A stretch of 64,000 nucleotides of DNA from Cytobacillus citreus (GTDB lineage: Bacteria; Bacillota; Bacilli; Bacillales; Cytobacillaceae): contig NZ_JAGYPM010000002.1 in assembly GCF_018343665.1 (NCBI RefSeq), positions 310,001-374,000 of the forward strand, given 5' to 3'. Below the pieces are notes generated by a model. It saw only the letters and a list, made by a program, of their open reading frames with translations, ran no database searches and had not been told where the DNA came from. Shown piece by piece: positions 10,319 through 20,135 of this stretch (within the stretch, counting starts at the first letter, position 1; each line of letters starts with the position of its first letter). Made by a program: the position numbers and the translations under genes.

Positions 10319-12178
10319 ATGGAGAATGCATGGATCATACCGCTTTTCCCGCTTTTATCATTTTTATTCCTTATCTTTTTCGGCAAACGGCTTAAAGGTG
10401 CGAGTGCTTACATAGGAATTCTGCTTTCGCTTGCATCATTTGTCTACTCCTTGTTGGTGTTGTTCGAAAGGTTTTCTTCGCCAACGCATAAGGCAGAGGC
10501 TGTTTGGCTGACGATCGGGGATATTCAGTTAACAGCGGGTTTTGAAGTAAATCAGTTAAATGCATTAATGCTTGTAATTGTTTCACTCGTCAGCTTCCTT
10601 GTACACACATATTCAAAAGGATATATGCACGGGGATGACAGGTTCCATGTTTACTATGCTTATTTAGGTTTATTTACCTTTGCAATGCTAGGGCTTGTTC
10701 TATCACCTAATCTATTGCAAACATATATATTCTGGGAGCTTGTCGGTTTAGGCTCATTCCTATTGATTGGTTTCTACTTTTATAAGGAAGAAGCGAAAAA
10801 GGCTGCTAAAAAGGCGTTTATCATGACGCGTATTGGGGATGTGGGCCTTTTAATCGGAATGATTCTCTTATTCTGGCAGGTTGGCAGCTTTGAATATGAT
10901 GAAATCTTTGCAGCGGTAGCCGCTGGATCGATTTCAACAACAATGATTACATTAACAGCTATTTTAATATTTGTCGGAGCTGTTGGGAAATCAGGTCAAT
11001 TTCCACTTCATACATGGTTACCGGATGCAATGGAAGGACCGACTCCTGTTTCAGCTTTAATCCACGCGGCAACAATGGTTGCAGCTGGGGTTTACTTAGT
11101 GGCTGCATTGTTCCCGCTATTCACAGCTAGTGAAACCGCGTTGATGACAGTTGCGACCATAGGTGCCATTACAGCTATTTTCGCAGCAAGCATTGGTCTA
11201 GTCCAAACCGATATTAAAAGAGTATTAGCTTACTCAACAGTCAGCCAGCTTGGTTATATGATGCTCGCGCTTGGATCTGCTGGTTATGTAGCTGGTGTGT
11301 TCCATTTAATGACACACGCTTTCTTTAAGGCATTGCTATTCCTTGCTGCAGGAAGTGTCATCCATGCTGTTCATACACAGGATATTGAAAAAATGGGCGG
11401 ATTATGGAAGAAGCTTCGTGTGACAGGTCCATTGTTCTTAATTGGAACATTGGCGATTAGCGGTGTACCTTTATTTTCTGGATTTTTTAGTAAGGATGAA
11501 ATCTTAATTGCAGCGTGGGCACATGGGAATACGGTGTTATTCTGGCTCGCTGTTATCGCAGCATTCTTTACGGCATTCTATATGTTCCGTCTATTCTTTA
11601 TGGTTTTCTCAGGAGAATCCCGCTCGGATATGAGCCATGTAAAGGAATCGCCTGGCGTGATGACGATTCCAATGGTCATTCTCGGTATTCTCGCTGTTGT
11701 AGCTGGCTACGTGAATACACCATGGTTCGGAACATATCTTGGGGACTGGTTAACAGAAGGCAATGCCGCTCTTGGACACGGTCATATTGAAGGTCCATCA
11801 TGGATTATGATTGTGGCAACTGTAGTTTCGCTGCTGGGAATCTTCCTTGCTTGGCTGATTTATTGCAAGCGTTCTTTATCACGTGACTGGCTTGGCGCAA
11901 AAACGATGTACAATATTTTATATAACAAATACTATATAGATGAATTTTACGAGCTGACAGTAGTAAAGGTGATGAAATTCTTTAGTCTATTCCTCCACTA
12001 CATCGAGACCTTCCTAGTTGAAGGGCTTGTAAAAGGGGTATCGGCAGCTGTATCTGGCTTAGGCAGATTAGGTTCGAAGTTCCATGATGGTCAAGTACAA
12101 AGATATGGAACGGTTGCTTTTGTCGGCTTAGCCATTTTAATTGTTGTATTTGCAGTAACAGGGGGGTATTTGAAATGA
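10319..12178 (+). CDS. nuoL: NADH-quinone oxidoreductase subunit L
   Basis: The distal antiporter-like proton-pumping subunit with the long lateral helix. Core motifs are SPNLLQTYIFWELVGLGS, the Lys-containing GKSGQFPLHTWLPDAMEGPT and the HAATMVAAGVYLVA helix. I start at ATG 10319 (MENAWIIPLFPLL), giving 619 residues; a TTG at 10316 and a GTG at 10310 are in frame, with AGGGGA about 8-11 bp upstream of these choices. It overlaps nuoM by 4 bp. Confidence 0.96.
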   Translation: MENAWIIPLFPLLSFLFLIFFGKRLKGASAYIGILLSLASFVYSLLVLFERFSSPTHKAEAVWLTIGDIQLTAGFEVNQLNALMLVIVSLVSFLVHTYSKGYMHGDDRFHVYYAYLGLFTFAMLGLVLSPNLLQTYIFWELVGLGSFLLIGFYFYKEEAKKAAKKAFIMTRIGDVGLLIGMILLFWQVGSFEYDEIFAAVAAGSISTTMITLTAILIFVGAVGKSGQFPLHTWLPDAMEGPTPVSALIHAATMVAAGVYLVAALFPLFTASETALMTVATIGAITAIFAASIGLVQTDIKRVLAYSTVSQLGYMMLALGSAGYVAGVFHLMTHAFFKALLFLAAGSVIHAVHTQDIEKMGGLWKKLRVTGPLFLIGTLAISGVPLFSGFFSKDEILIAAWAHGNTVLFWLAVIAAFFTAFYMFRLFFMVFSGESRSDMSHVKESPGVMTIPMVILGILAVVAGYVNTPWFGTYLGDWLTEGNAALGHGHIEGPSWIMIVATVVSLLGIFLAWLIYCKRSLSRDWLGAKTMYNILYNKYYIDEFYELTVVKVMKFFSLFLHYIETFLVEGLVKGVSAAVSGLGRLGSKFHDGQVQRYGTVAFVGLAILIVVFAVTGGYLK

Positions 12179-13686
12179 ACTTTGATTACTTTCTAACCTT
12201 TTTAGTTTTCTCCCCTCTGCTTGGTGTTTTAGTATTATCCTTTATACCGAATACGAAGGAATCTGTCATCAAAACAGTTGGATTCCTAGCGACTCTTCCT
12301 GCTCTGCTTTTGTCATTGGTAGCCTTCTTTCAGTATCGGGCAGGGGTATCTTTGGAAGAATTAAGTGAAAATGTACGCTGGGTTCAATTCGCTGATCCAG
12401 ACACACTAGGAAACTTGTTTTCTATTAATTATGAGCTAGGGGTAGACGGTTTATCCCTTATCATGATTGTATTAACGGCGATCCTATCAACTCTAGCAGC
12501 AGTAGCTTCCATGTATATTAAAAAAGAATGGAAGGGTTATTTCATGCTATTCCTTCTTCTTGAAGTAGGAATGCTTGGGGTATTTGCTGCAGAAAACTTA
12601 ATCTTATTCTTCATCTTTTTTGAAATTACGCTTATTCCGACATTCTTCCTTATTGGAAAGTGGGGATATTTTGAAAAGGAAAAGGCTGCATTTAGCTTCT
12701 TAATTTATAACGGTTTAGGATCAGCTGTGCTTCTGATTGTGATCATGGTGCTATTTGCCCGCACAGGGACATCTAATATTAACGCACTTGCTTCCATTTT
12801 AGCAGCTGATAGTCAAAATTTAGTTTTTTCTTCAGGTACGAAAATGGGCTTGCTCATTGCGATGCTAATTGCTTTTGGAGTAAAGCTTCCAATTTTCCCA
12901 TTGCATAGCTGGATGGTACGAGTTCACGTACAGGCGCCGCCATCAGTCGTTATGCTTCACGCAGGGATATTATTAAAAATTGGTGCTTACGGAATTATCC
13001 GCTTCGGTATGGGAATTTTCCCTGAGCAATTCCAGGACATAGCTGTCCTCATTGCCGTCCTAGGGGTCGTGAATTTGCTTTACGGAGCATTCCTTGCATT
13101 GATTCAAAAAGATTTCAAAATGGTTCTTGCTTACTCGTCCATTTCCCATATGGGAATCGTCTTAATTGGGCTAGGCGCTATGAATGAGGCGGGAATACAA
13201 GGAGCTATTTTCCAAGTGGTTTCACATGGTTTGATCGCAGCTCTTCTATTCTTCCTGGTTGGTGTATTTTATGAGCGTCTGGAAACATCCAATATTAAGA
13301 ATCTTGGAGGCTTGGCAAAGGGGATGCCGATCACAGCTGGCTTTTTGCTTGCAGGGGCAATGGCTTCATTAGGGATGCCAGGAATGTCAGGGTTTGTTAG
13401 TGAATTTATGGCCTTCCTTGGTTTATTTAAGGAATTGCCGATTTTGGCTGCAGTTGGGGCACTGGGAATTATTTTAACAGCCGTTTACCTGCTCCGAGCC
13501 GTTTTAGGTATTACTTATGGAAAAGCACATCGGGAGTTTGCCGGTGTAACGGATATTCGCAATAAGGAATGGGTTCCGGCATTAGTTTTATTAGGAATCA
13601 TTGTTTTGATTGGTGTGTACCCAAGTGTCTTAAGCGACCCGCTGACTTCGACAATTGAAACTATTATCTTTAAGATTGGAGGGTGA
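12175..13686 (+). CDS. nuoM: NADH-quinone oxidoreductase subunit M
   Basis: An antiporter-like proton-pumping subunit, 503 residues with about 14 membrane helices. It carries the conserved Glu helix FIFFEITLIPTFFLIGKWG and the Lys-bearing GVKLPIFPLHSWMVRVHVQAP. The ATG overlaps the nuoL stop (ATGA), so translation is coupled. Confidence 0.97.
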   Translation: MNFDYFLTFLVFSPLLGVLVLSFIPNTKESVIKTVGFLATLPALLLSLVAFFQYRAGVSLEELSENVRWVQFADPDTLGNLFSINYELGVDGLSLIMIVLTAILSTLAAVASMYIKKEWKGYFMLFLLLEVGMLGVFAAENLILFFIFFEITLIPTFFLIGKWGYFEKEKAAFSFLIYNGLGSAVLLIVIMVLFARTGTSNINALASILAADSQNLVFSSGTKMGLLIAMLIAFGVKLPIFPLHSWMVRVHVQAPPSVVMLHAGILLKIGAYGIIRFGMGIFPEQFQDIAVLIAVLGVVNLLYGAFLALIQKDFKMVLAYSSISHMGIVLIGLGAMNEAGIQGAIFQVVSHGLIAALLFFLVGVFYERLETSNIKNLGGLAKGMPITAGFLLAGAMASLGMPGMSGFVSEFMAFLGLFKELPILAAVGALGIILTAVYLLRAVLGITYGKAHREFAGVTDIRNKEWVPALVLLGIIVLIGVYPSVLSDPLTSTIETIIFKIGG

Positions 13687-13692
13687 TGAAGG

Positions 13693-15210
13693 ATGGATCT
13701 GGAAACATTATTATCGTATAAATGGAGCATCATGACACCTGAGTTCATCATCCTTGGTGTAGCAACATTACTTACTTTGTTAGATTTATTTATGCCGAAG
13801 TCTGTGAACAGAAAGGTTCTTGGCTGGATCGGTCTTACTGGTATATTGGCAGCCATCGCTTCGTTAATTAGCTTGCTTGGACATGGCCCAGAATCAATTC
13901 TGTATGATACTTTTAGATTGGATTCATTTGCGAAGGCATTCAAGCTGTTATTGCTAATTGGAGCTGCATTTGTCATGCTTCTTGCGATAAGCTATGAGCC
14001 GAAAGAAGGGATAACGGAGTATAGAGGAGAATTCTACTATCTTTTTCTAGCTGCTTTACTTGGCGCGATGATGATGTCTTCAAGCGGCGATTTAATTACA
14101 CTGTTCGTTGGCCTTGAGCTTCTTTCCATTTCGTCTTATATTCTCGCTGGGATACGGAAGAAAAACCTTCAATCCAATGAAGCATCCATGAAATACGTCA
14201 TTAATGGCGGGATTTCGACAGCGATTACCTTATTTGGGATGAGTTATGTTTATGGGATTACAGGAACGACGAATCTACTCGATATGGCTCGTAGTTTACT
14301 AGCACTTACGGATATTCAGCATATATATCTGATGGGCCTTGCTTTATTTATGATTCTTGTTGGTTTGTCATTTAAGCTGGCAACGGCACCATTTCATATG
14401 TGGGCACCTGATGTGTATCAAGGGGCACCAACACCTGTTACTGCTTTTTTAAGTGTTGTTTCAAAAACAGCAGGATTTATCATCATTGTTCGTATTATGA
14501 TGGTCGTTTTCTTCAACACACCATCTTCCTATATACCAAATTCAATGCCGCTTTTAATAAAGGTTCAGGATTACATTGCTTTCCTAGCAGCGGCAACGAT
14601 GATTATTGGGAATGTTATTGCATTAAGGCAGAAAAACATTAAACGATTATTTGCCTATTCAAGTATCGCCCAAGCTGGGTACCTTCTCGTTGTATTGGCA
14701 TCCATGTCCGTATTTATGTTTGATACGCTTTGGTTTTATCTAGGGGCATACTTGTTTATGAACCTTGGCGCATTTGCGATCATTCAGCTGATCACGCAAA
14801 AAACAGGCTCTGAGGATATTTCACAGTTTGCTGGTTTATATCGAAGAGCACCTATTCTTGCGATCGCGATGGCGATATTTATCCTAAGCTTGGCAGGAAT
14901 TCCAGGAACAGCGGGCTTTATCGGAAAACTAAATATCTTTATGGGCGCATTAGCTGTAGAGCCAGCCCATTATGTATTAGTATCGATCATGATCGCAACA
15001 ACAGTCGTCTCTTATTTCTACTATTTCGGCGTTATGGTCCAAATGTTCTTTAGACCAGCAGCTGAGCAAGAGAAAATTAAATTGCCGATTGGCCTTGGTA
15101 TTGTCATTGGTGTCTGTGCATTTGCAACCATCCTCTTTGGGGTAGCGCCAAGCATTGCATTTGATTTCTTACACGAAAACTTTAATTCATTTAGTGACTT
15201 CTTCCAGTAA
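13693..15210 (+). CDS. nuoN: NADH-quinone oxidoreductase subunit N
   Basis: The third antiporter-like subunit of complex I and the last gene of the operon, 505 residues. Recognisable motifs are FVGLELLSISSYILAGIRK, LATAPFHMWAPDVYQGAPTP and KRLFAYSSIAQAGYLL. The ATG follows GGAGGGTGATGAAGG. The operon terminator lies 80 bp downstream. Confidence 0.97.
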   Translation: MDLETLLSYKWSIMTPEFIILGVATLLTLLDLFMPKSVNRKVLGWIGLTGILAAIASLISLLGHGPESILYDTFRLDSFAKAFKLLLLIGAAFVMLLAISYEPKEGITEYRGEFYYLFLAALLGAMMMSSSGDLITLFVGLELLSISSYILAGIRKKNLQSNEASMKYVINGGISTAITLFGMSYVYGITGTTNLLDMARSLLALTDIQHIYLMGLALFMILVGLSFKLATAPFHMWAPDVYQGAPTPVTAFLSVVSKTAGFIIIVRIMMVVFFNTPSSYIPNSMPLLIKVQDYIAFLAAATMIIGNVIALRQKNIKRLFAYSSIAQAGYLLVVLASMSVFMFDTLWFYLGAYLFMNLGAFAIIQLITQKTGSEDISQFAGLYRRAPILAIAMAIFILSLAGIPGTAGFIGKLNIFMGALAVEPAHYVLVSIMIATTVVSYFYYFGVMVQMFFRPAAEQEKIKLPIGLGIVIGVCAFATILFGVAPSIAFDFLHENFNSFSDFFQ

Positions 15211-15291
15211 GAGGAGTTTTACAGGGGTAGAGGATTTAATAGGGGTAAGGATAAATATTTAACAGGCTTTTCGATGGAGGTAAAAAACTGG

Positions 15292-15324
15292 CCTATCCGT
15301 GATTACGGATAGGTCGTTTTTTTT
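15292..15324 (+). terminator. Terminator of the nuo operon
   Basis: CCTATCCGT and ACGGATAGG pair around GATT, followed by TCG and eight T. The hairpin also overlaps the end of a reverse-strand transposase fragment. Confidence 0.9.
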
Positions 15325-15473
15325 ATTGTATAGTAATTCATGACCATTGCTTTCTGTAGAACCTTTGAAGCATCGATAGGAACGATTAAAACTTTTTCTA
15401 AATCAGCACCTTTAAGTTCTTTTGCGAATTGACTTCTTCTTCTTAACCCTTGTTTACTATTAGATAGTCTCAT
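15303..15473 (-). pseudogene. N-terminal fragment of an IS110-like transposase
   Basis: A 56-codon reading frame on the reverse strand begins MRLSNSKQGLRRRSQF and contains EKVLIVPIDASK, resembling the start of the DEDD nuclease domain of IS110-family transposases, with the first catalytic Asp in PIDASK. It keeps a strong ribosome site (AAGGAGG, 9 bp spacing) but ends after about 50 residues in the nuo terminator, so almost all of the transposase is missing. The family assignment rests on this short motif and is moderate. It suggests a past insertion just after nuoN. Confidence 0.45.
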
Positions 15474-15641
15474 TGACTATGTCCTCCTTGTCGGGTGGGT
15501 GATTGAGTTGAACTTGGTTAAGTACTTCAATCGTAACATAGTCACTGGGACATTTTTGTTTCTAAAATCATTATTTCATACACCAGGAAATTATAATTTT
15601 CGCTATCTGTTGATAACTAGAGATATAGTTTATCTACGTTC

Positions 15642-16049
15642 AGCTCCAGCGCCTACCTCCGACGTACAGGACGTACTAGTGTCGACAATGCGACAGGATA
15701 AGGAAAGCTACGTTAGCGAGACATCGCACGACCAAAAGAGAAGCCTTTGGGAGGACGTCGCGCTTTTGTAGACCTCGAGGTCACAAGCTTGTCTAGTTAC
15801 GGCTCCTAGGGACTCGCGTCATAAGCCGATCCCTTCCAGAAGACAAAGAACGTCTTCTTACAGGGCTCGTCTTATGCAGTCGTCCCTAAGCAGTCGCCTT
15901 CACATTTCGATCAATCCTCCCAGAAAAGTAAAGAACACCTTTCCGTGAGGCTCGTCTTGTGCTTGTCGGAGGTGAGCACAAAGGAAAGCTTCCTTGAATA
16001 AACTTCGCAGAAACAATTTGATCTGTAATTGTTTCGAAGGCGCTTCCGC
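15642..16049. repeat. 408-bp dispersed repeat, copy A
   Basis: Begins AGCTCCAGCGCCTAC and is matched over its full 408 bp by copy B at 44168-44575 in the same orientation. Most differences are single bases. It contains many short internal inverted segments (for example AGAAGACAAAGAACGTCTTCT) and no credible gene. The AGCTCCAGCGCC opening is common in Bacillaceae intergenic repeats. Confidence 0.9.
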
Positions 16050-16070
16050 ATTTGTTCGGGAGTAAGTCTC

Positions 16071-16244
16071 TTATTTGATTCCTTGAAGATTCAGCTTGCA
16101 GAAACGAGCTATCTCTATTTTTGTGATATAAAGGAATTGGTTTATGCACTTGGAAGTTAAATTTCTTACTTCGATATTCTGGAAACCATCAACAGCTGGG
16201 ACCTGTGAAACTGCTGGATCTTGTTCTTTTAGGATAAAATGAAA
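16071..16244 (-). pseudogene. Possible decayed coding remnant of unknown function
   Basis: A 57-codon frame on the reverse strand, open but without a start codon, contains the protein-like string KEQDPAVSQVPAVDGFQ followed by NIEVRNLTSK. It begins directly after an in-frame stop and lies between the 408-bp repeat and a tandem array. I do not recognise the family; it may be chance. Confidence 0.25.
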
Positions 16245-16388
16245 CTATTAACTTGTTAAAATCACTTGTCTTCAGAGAACTTTGTTAACTCGATCCGGCC
16301 ATGTTTTTTCGTGACGAACTGTCATCAGACTGAGGAATTGGTGCCTGTTTTGCCGAAAAAATCGAGAGCACCGGTAATAAAACACTCT

Positions 16389-16691
16389 ATGAGACCACTT
16401 TTTCCATTTTTTCCAGCTTGATGCGGTCTCGTGAACTTCCTATGAGACCACATTTTCTCTTTTTATAGCTAGAGGGGGTTCCGTGAACTTCCTATTGGAC
16501 CACTATTTACCTCTTTCCAGCAAGAAGAGGTCTCATGAAGACTCTATGAGACCACATTTTCTTTTTTTCCAGCAAGAAGAGGTCTCATGAAGACTCTATG
16601 AGACCACTATTTCTTTTTTTATAGCCAGAAGAGGTCTCATCAACTTCCAATGAGACCACTTTTCCCCTTTTTCCAGCTTGTCTGGCCTCAT
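16389..16691. repeat. 52-bp tandem array of ATGAGACC/GGTCTCAT pairs
   Basis: ATGAGACC (or a close variant) recurs at 16389, 16442, 16494, 16546, 16598 and 16650, that is every 52-53 bp, and each is followed 27 nt later by its inverse GGTCTCAT or a decayed form. Spacers are pyrimidine-rich with a conserved CCAGCAAGAAGA-like end. Flanking DNA contains further decayed GGTG/CACC pairs. The rest of the 15.2-16.97 kb gap holds the terminator, transposase fragment, dispersed repeat and remnant listed separately. Confidence 0.88.
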
Positions 16692-16973
16692 CAAACCAGA
16701 TTAGTGGTGTCCGTCACGCAGAAAATACGAGCACCCCGTCATCAAACAGCATGGATGTTTCTCACCACTATATTTTTCGATTACACCAGTCACCAACTAG
16801 TGCAATCAAACTCCGTCCATTTAATTTTCCCCCTGCTCCCCGCAATTAATCACACTTTTTTAACTTTCATCGCTCTTTGAAGTGTAATTCCTATTCTAAA
16901 AGGGAAATTAATGCTAATATAAAAGGCGGATTGTAAAGTAATTGGCGGTGATTTATGAAGGGAGTTTGTATTC

Positions 16974-17222
16974 ATGATGTCAGGATTTGGACAGCAGGCC
17001 TTACTTAGTATTATTTCACACTTAGTTTTTATTGCAATTTCTTGGTGGGCACTACAGGCACTGCGCTTTGATCAGATTTTGCGTCCTAACCATGTAATTC
17101 AAGCAAGGGTACTCTACATATTATTATCGATTGTTATCGGGTCGGCAGTAAGTAATTTTTTCCTTGATTATCTGTTATGGTCAAGGCAGCTACCTCTTAT
17201 TTTACAAACAATTCTTTTGTAG
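16974..17222 (+). CDS. ywzB: DUF1146 family membrane protein YwzB
   Basis: A small membrane protein of 82 residues with two predicted transmembrane helices (about 7-28 and 46-66) and the family segment SWWALQALRFDQI between them. It matches YwzB of Bacillus, whose gene lies in the same neighbourhood near murAA. No biochemical role is established for the family. The ATG has GAAGGGAG upstream with 9-bp spacing. It sits alone among repeats. Confidence 0.85.
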   Translation: MMSGFGQQALLSIISHLVFIAISWWALQALRFDQILRPNHVIQARVLYILLSIVIGSAVSNFFLDYLLWSRQLPLILQTILL

Positions 17223-17426
17223 AGAAATGATTTAGAAATCAGCTTTAATCCCAAAAACGAGATAATATCCGAAAAACATGTTAATATAGGTCTTCGTACA
17301 TGTTTTCATTCACTTGGTAATTGAGTACAATTCTATTTGGTGTGCTTCCAATTTACGAAAAGAGATAAATAATCCCAATTATTACGTTTGTGAATATAAT
17401 AAAGTGAACTTCAAGCAGTGGGGGTC

Positions 17427-17560
17427 ATACGACGCACAGGATGTGCTAGTGCCAACTTTGCCACAGGATAAGGAAAGCTGCGGCAGCAAGACATCGCACG
17501 AAGAAAAAGCGTTTTTCTTTTCCGAGGACGTGGCGCTTTTTGTTGGCCACCTCGTTTACC
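17427..17560. repeat. Degenerate fragment related to the 408-bp repeat
   Basis: The stretch ACGCACAGGATGTGCTAGTG to AGACATCGCACGAAGAAAAAG, ending in GAGGACGTGGCGCTTTTTGT, parallels the first 130 bp of the 15.6-kb element with many substitutions. A second decayed piece (CCGAGAACATGGCTGTTTT) lies near 17660. Nothing else was recognised in 17223-17801. Confidence 0.5.
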
Positions 17561-17801
17561 TGCTTAACAAAATAGGGAATATTTATTCCTTTTCTTAGTT
17601 TAGTTACAACAAGAAAGGCCATAGCAACATAATCATCGTACGAGTAAAAGCGATCGCTTTTCCGAGAACATGGCTGTTTTAGTCTGCGTTTATTTACTAA
17701 GCGGACGCCTTCCTGCTTTCTATTGTCAAAAAGTGACGACATTTCCCAAGTATGCTCTTCTTCTCCTTGGTAACAATGGTATTAAGGGGGAGGAAGTAGA
17801 T

Positions 17802-18545
17802 ATGAAGACCACGAAATTAATTTTGTTAATTATTGGAATAATCGGTTTTGTGATAATAAACATTGGGAATAAAACGACTGTAGCCAAAGGGGAGTTTGAC
17901 CTCTTGGCGTTAGCCTCCATTTTACAGGACGAGAATATTTTGATCACTGAATGGTCTTTACATGCAAGAGAAAAAATGGAAAATGTCGAAAGCCTTGAGC
18001 AGGTTCAGAACTTTACAGAGAATTTAAAGCAACAATATTCTAATTGGGAATGGACCAGTAAGTCATACGAGAAACATTTGGAAACAGTGGCTTTTTTAAA
18101 CTCTAATGCCCAAAATGAAACAATAAAAATTCTTACGACCCCCACAAAGGGTCAAGTTCAGACGTATCTCATTTATGAGGTCAAAGGAAAAGGTTGGCAT
18201 GAAAAAGTAGAGAAAAACATTTCAAAACAATTGCAAAGCAGAATTTCTGACATTTTTCGTGGAAATGCCACATTTTTCTCTTGTTTAAAAGGCGAATTCA
18301 ATGATAAGATTGATAAGACTTTGTCTAATGAAATGGACCATTTATTGACAGCCTTTAATGCAGAAGAAGTTGAAGCGTTAAGTGAGGAAAATTTCATTTC
18401 CACATCGGCTTATTCAACAAAGTTTGATAAATCCATTGCAACGAAAAGCAAGGATATGAATTTGCAAATTGCAATTAGAAATCAAGGATTGGGCGGGGAG
18501 ACTAACCTTGTAGTTGGCACACCCATCATAACGATTGAATATTAA
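17802..18545 (+). CDS. ywmB: YwmB family protein (DUF1779)
   Basis: A 247-residue predicted exported or membrane-anchored protein with an N-terminal hydrophobic helix (residues about 5-24), then a mixed alpha/beta domain. It corresponds to YwmB, annotated as a TATA-box-binding-like fold, which lies directly upstream of murAA in Bacillus. I use the ATG at 17802 after AAGGGGGAGGAAGTAGAT rather than an earlier ATG at 17670, which has no ribosome site and would add residues encoded by repeat DNA. The function is unknown; the gene may be co-transcribed with murAA 33 bp downstream. Confidence 0.82.
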   Translation: MKTTKLILLIIGIIGFVIINIGNKTTVAKGEFDLLALASILQDENILITEWSLHAREKMENVESLEQVQNFTENLKQQYSNWEWTSKSYEKHLETVAFLNSNAQNETIKILTTPTKGQVQTYLIYEVKGKGWHEKVEKNISKQLQSRISDIFRGNATFFSCLKGEFNDKIDKTLSNEMDHLLTAFNAEEVEALSEENFISTSAYSTKFDKSIATKSKDMNLQIAIRNQGLGGETNLVVGTPIITIEY

Positions 18546-18578
18546 TATAGAGAAAATGGACGCGGAGGGGAATACAAT

Positions 18579-19892
18579 TTGGAAAAAATCATCGTCCGCG
18601 GCGGAAAAAGGCTAAGCGGTATAGTTAAAGTAGAAGGAGCAAAGAACGCTGTCTTACCAGTTATCGCCGCAACACTATTAGCAAGTGATGGCAAAAGCGT
18701 AATTCGTGATGTACCGACACTCTCCGATGTATACACGATCAATGAAGTATTACGCTATTTAAACGCAGAAGTGGAGTTTAAAAATAACGAAGTAACTGTA
18801 AATGCATCTCGAGAGTTAAAGGAAGAAGCACCTTTTGAATATGTTCGTAAAATGCGTGCTTCAGTTTTAGTAATGGGGTCATTGCTCGCCAGAAATGGCC
18901 GTGCCCGTGTAGCATTGCCTGGTGGATGTGCTATTGGTTCTCGCCCAATTGATCAGCATTTAAAAGGCTTTGAAGCAATGGGTGCTACGGTTAAGGTTGG
19001 AAATGGGTTTATTGAAGCTGAGGCAGCAAATGGCCGCTTATATGGTGCAAAAATATATCTTGACTTTCCAAGTGTTGGTGCAACGGAAAATATTATGATG
19101 GCTGCTACCCTTGCAAAAGGAACAACCATTTTAGAAAACGTAGCGAAAGAACCGGAAATCGTAGACTTAGCAAATTTCCTAAATAAAATGGGCGCAAAGG
19201 TAAAAGGCGCTGGTACAGGTACTATCAAAATAGAAGGTGTCGATCAATTATTTGGAACAGAGCATCATATTATTCCAGACCGAATTGAAGCGGGCACTTT
19301 TATGGTTGCTGCTGCAATTACAGGCGGCGATGTACTTGTAAAGGGTGCTGTTCCTGAGCATTCCACTTCCTTAATTGCAAAAATGGAAGAAATGGGTGTT
19401 ATGTTTATTGAAGAAGCTGATGGGATTCGCGTATTAGGACCTGAGAAGCTAAAGGCCGTTGATATTAAAACGATGCCACATCCTGGCTTCCCGACAGACA
19501 TGCAATCACAGATGATGGCTTTATTACTGCATGCGAACGGTACGAGTGTCATTACTGAAACCGTATTTGAAAATCGCTTCATGCATGTTGAGGAATTCCG
19601 CCGCATGAATGCCGATATTAAGATTGAAGGTCGTTCTGTGATTATGAATGGTCCTTCCGACCTTCAGGGAGCTGAGGTAGGGGCAACAGATTTACGCGCA
19701 GCAGCTGCACTTATTCTTACTGGATTGGTTGCAGACGGAGTGACACGAGTAACAGAATTAAAGCATCTTGACCGCGGATATGTGGACTTCCACGAGAAGC
19801 TTGCCGCTTTAGGTGCTGATATTGAGCGAATTCATGAAATGGATGAAACAGCTGTCCAAGAGCGTAGCTATGTTTCCGATATGAATGCATAA
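18579..19892 (+). CDS. murAA: UDP-N-acetylglucosamine 1-carboxyvinyltransferase
   Basis: Catalyses the first committed step of peptidoglycan synthesis, transfer of enolpyruvate from phosphoenolpyruvate to UDP-GlcNAc, in the cytoplasm. It has 437 residues with the two-domain EPSP-synthase-like fold. The catalytic Cys is present at residue 117 in [18 protein letters not shown], and [20 protein letters not shown] is the conserved N-terminal substrate loop. The start is TTG with CGGAGGGG upstream. The position before spoIID matches B. subtilis murAA. Confidence 0.97.
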   Translation: MEKIIVRGGKRLSGIVKVEGAKNAVLPVIAATLLASDGKSVIRDVPTLSDVYTINEVLRYLNAEVEFKNNEVTVNASRELKEEAPFEYVRKMRASVLVMGSLLARNGRARVALPGGCAIGSRPIDQHLKGFEAMGATVKVGNGFIEAEAANGRLYGAKIYLDFPSVGATENIMMAATLAKGTTILENVAKEPEIVDLANFLNKMGAKVKGAGTGTIKIEGVDQLFGTEHHIIPDRIEAGTFMVAAAITGGDVLVKGAVPEHSTSLIAKMEEMGVMFIEEADGIRVLGPEKLKAVDIKTMPHPGFPTDMQSQMMALLLHANGTSVITETVFENRFMHVEEFRRMNADIKIEGRSVIMNGPSDLQGAEVGATDLRAAAALILTGLVADGVTRVTELKHLDRGYVDFHEKLAALGADIERIHEMDETAVQERSYVSDMNA

Positions 19893-19929
19893 TTAGTGGT
19901 CCCTATATATCTGCAATTAAGATAAAGTC

Positions 19930-19976
19930 ACGCAAGATCAACCTGTCAGACATCTGACTGGTCGATCTTGCGTTTT
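19930..19976 (+). terminator. Strong terminator after murAA
   Basis: A long stem pairs ACGCAAGATC with GATCTTGCGT, extended inward by ACC/GGT and GTCAG/CTGAC, followed by TTTTT. Confidence 0.92.
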
Positions 19977-20044
19977 TGCTTTCAAACCTTAATAGCTTGA
20001 TCTAATGAAAGGAAATTCATGCATATATAAGTAAAAAAATATTG

Positions 20045-20073
20045 TCATAATAGCCTGTTCAAGACCATAAAAA
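20045..20073 (+). promoter_or_regulatory. Candidate sigma-E promoter of spoIID
   Basis: TCATAAT (20045-20051, 6 of 7 to KMATATT), a 14-bp spacer and CATAAAAA (20066-20073, similar to CATACAMT). Known biology puts spoIID under mother-cell sigma-E. Confidence 0.5.
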
Positions 20074-20135
20074 TGAAAAGAGACGAGACTCGTAGATAAG
20101 AGTCTATAGAATACATTCTTATGGAGGCTTAAATC

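Noticed and set aside
15886-16149. Reverse frame across the 408-bp repeat end
   Set aside because: Spans the repeat boundary; composition is typical of random frames.
17446-17742. Reverse frame containing SYDDYVAMAFLVVTKLRKGI
   Set aside because: The central 35 residues look protein-like but both ends lie in degenerate dispersed-repeat DNA and no start with ribosome site exists; not enough to call a gene.
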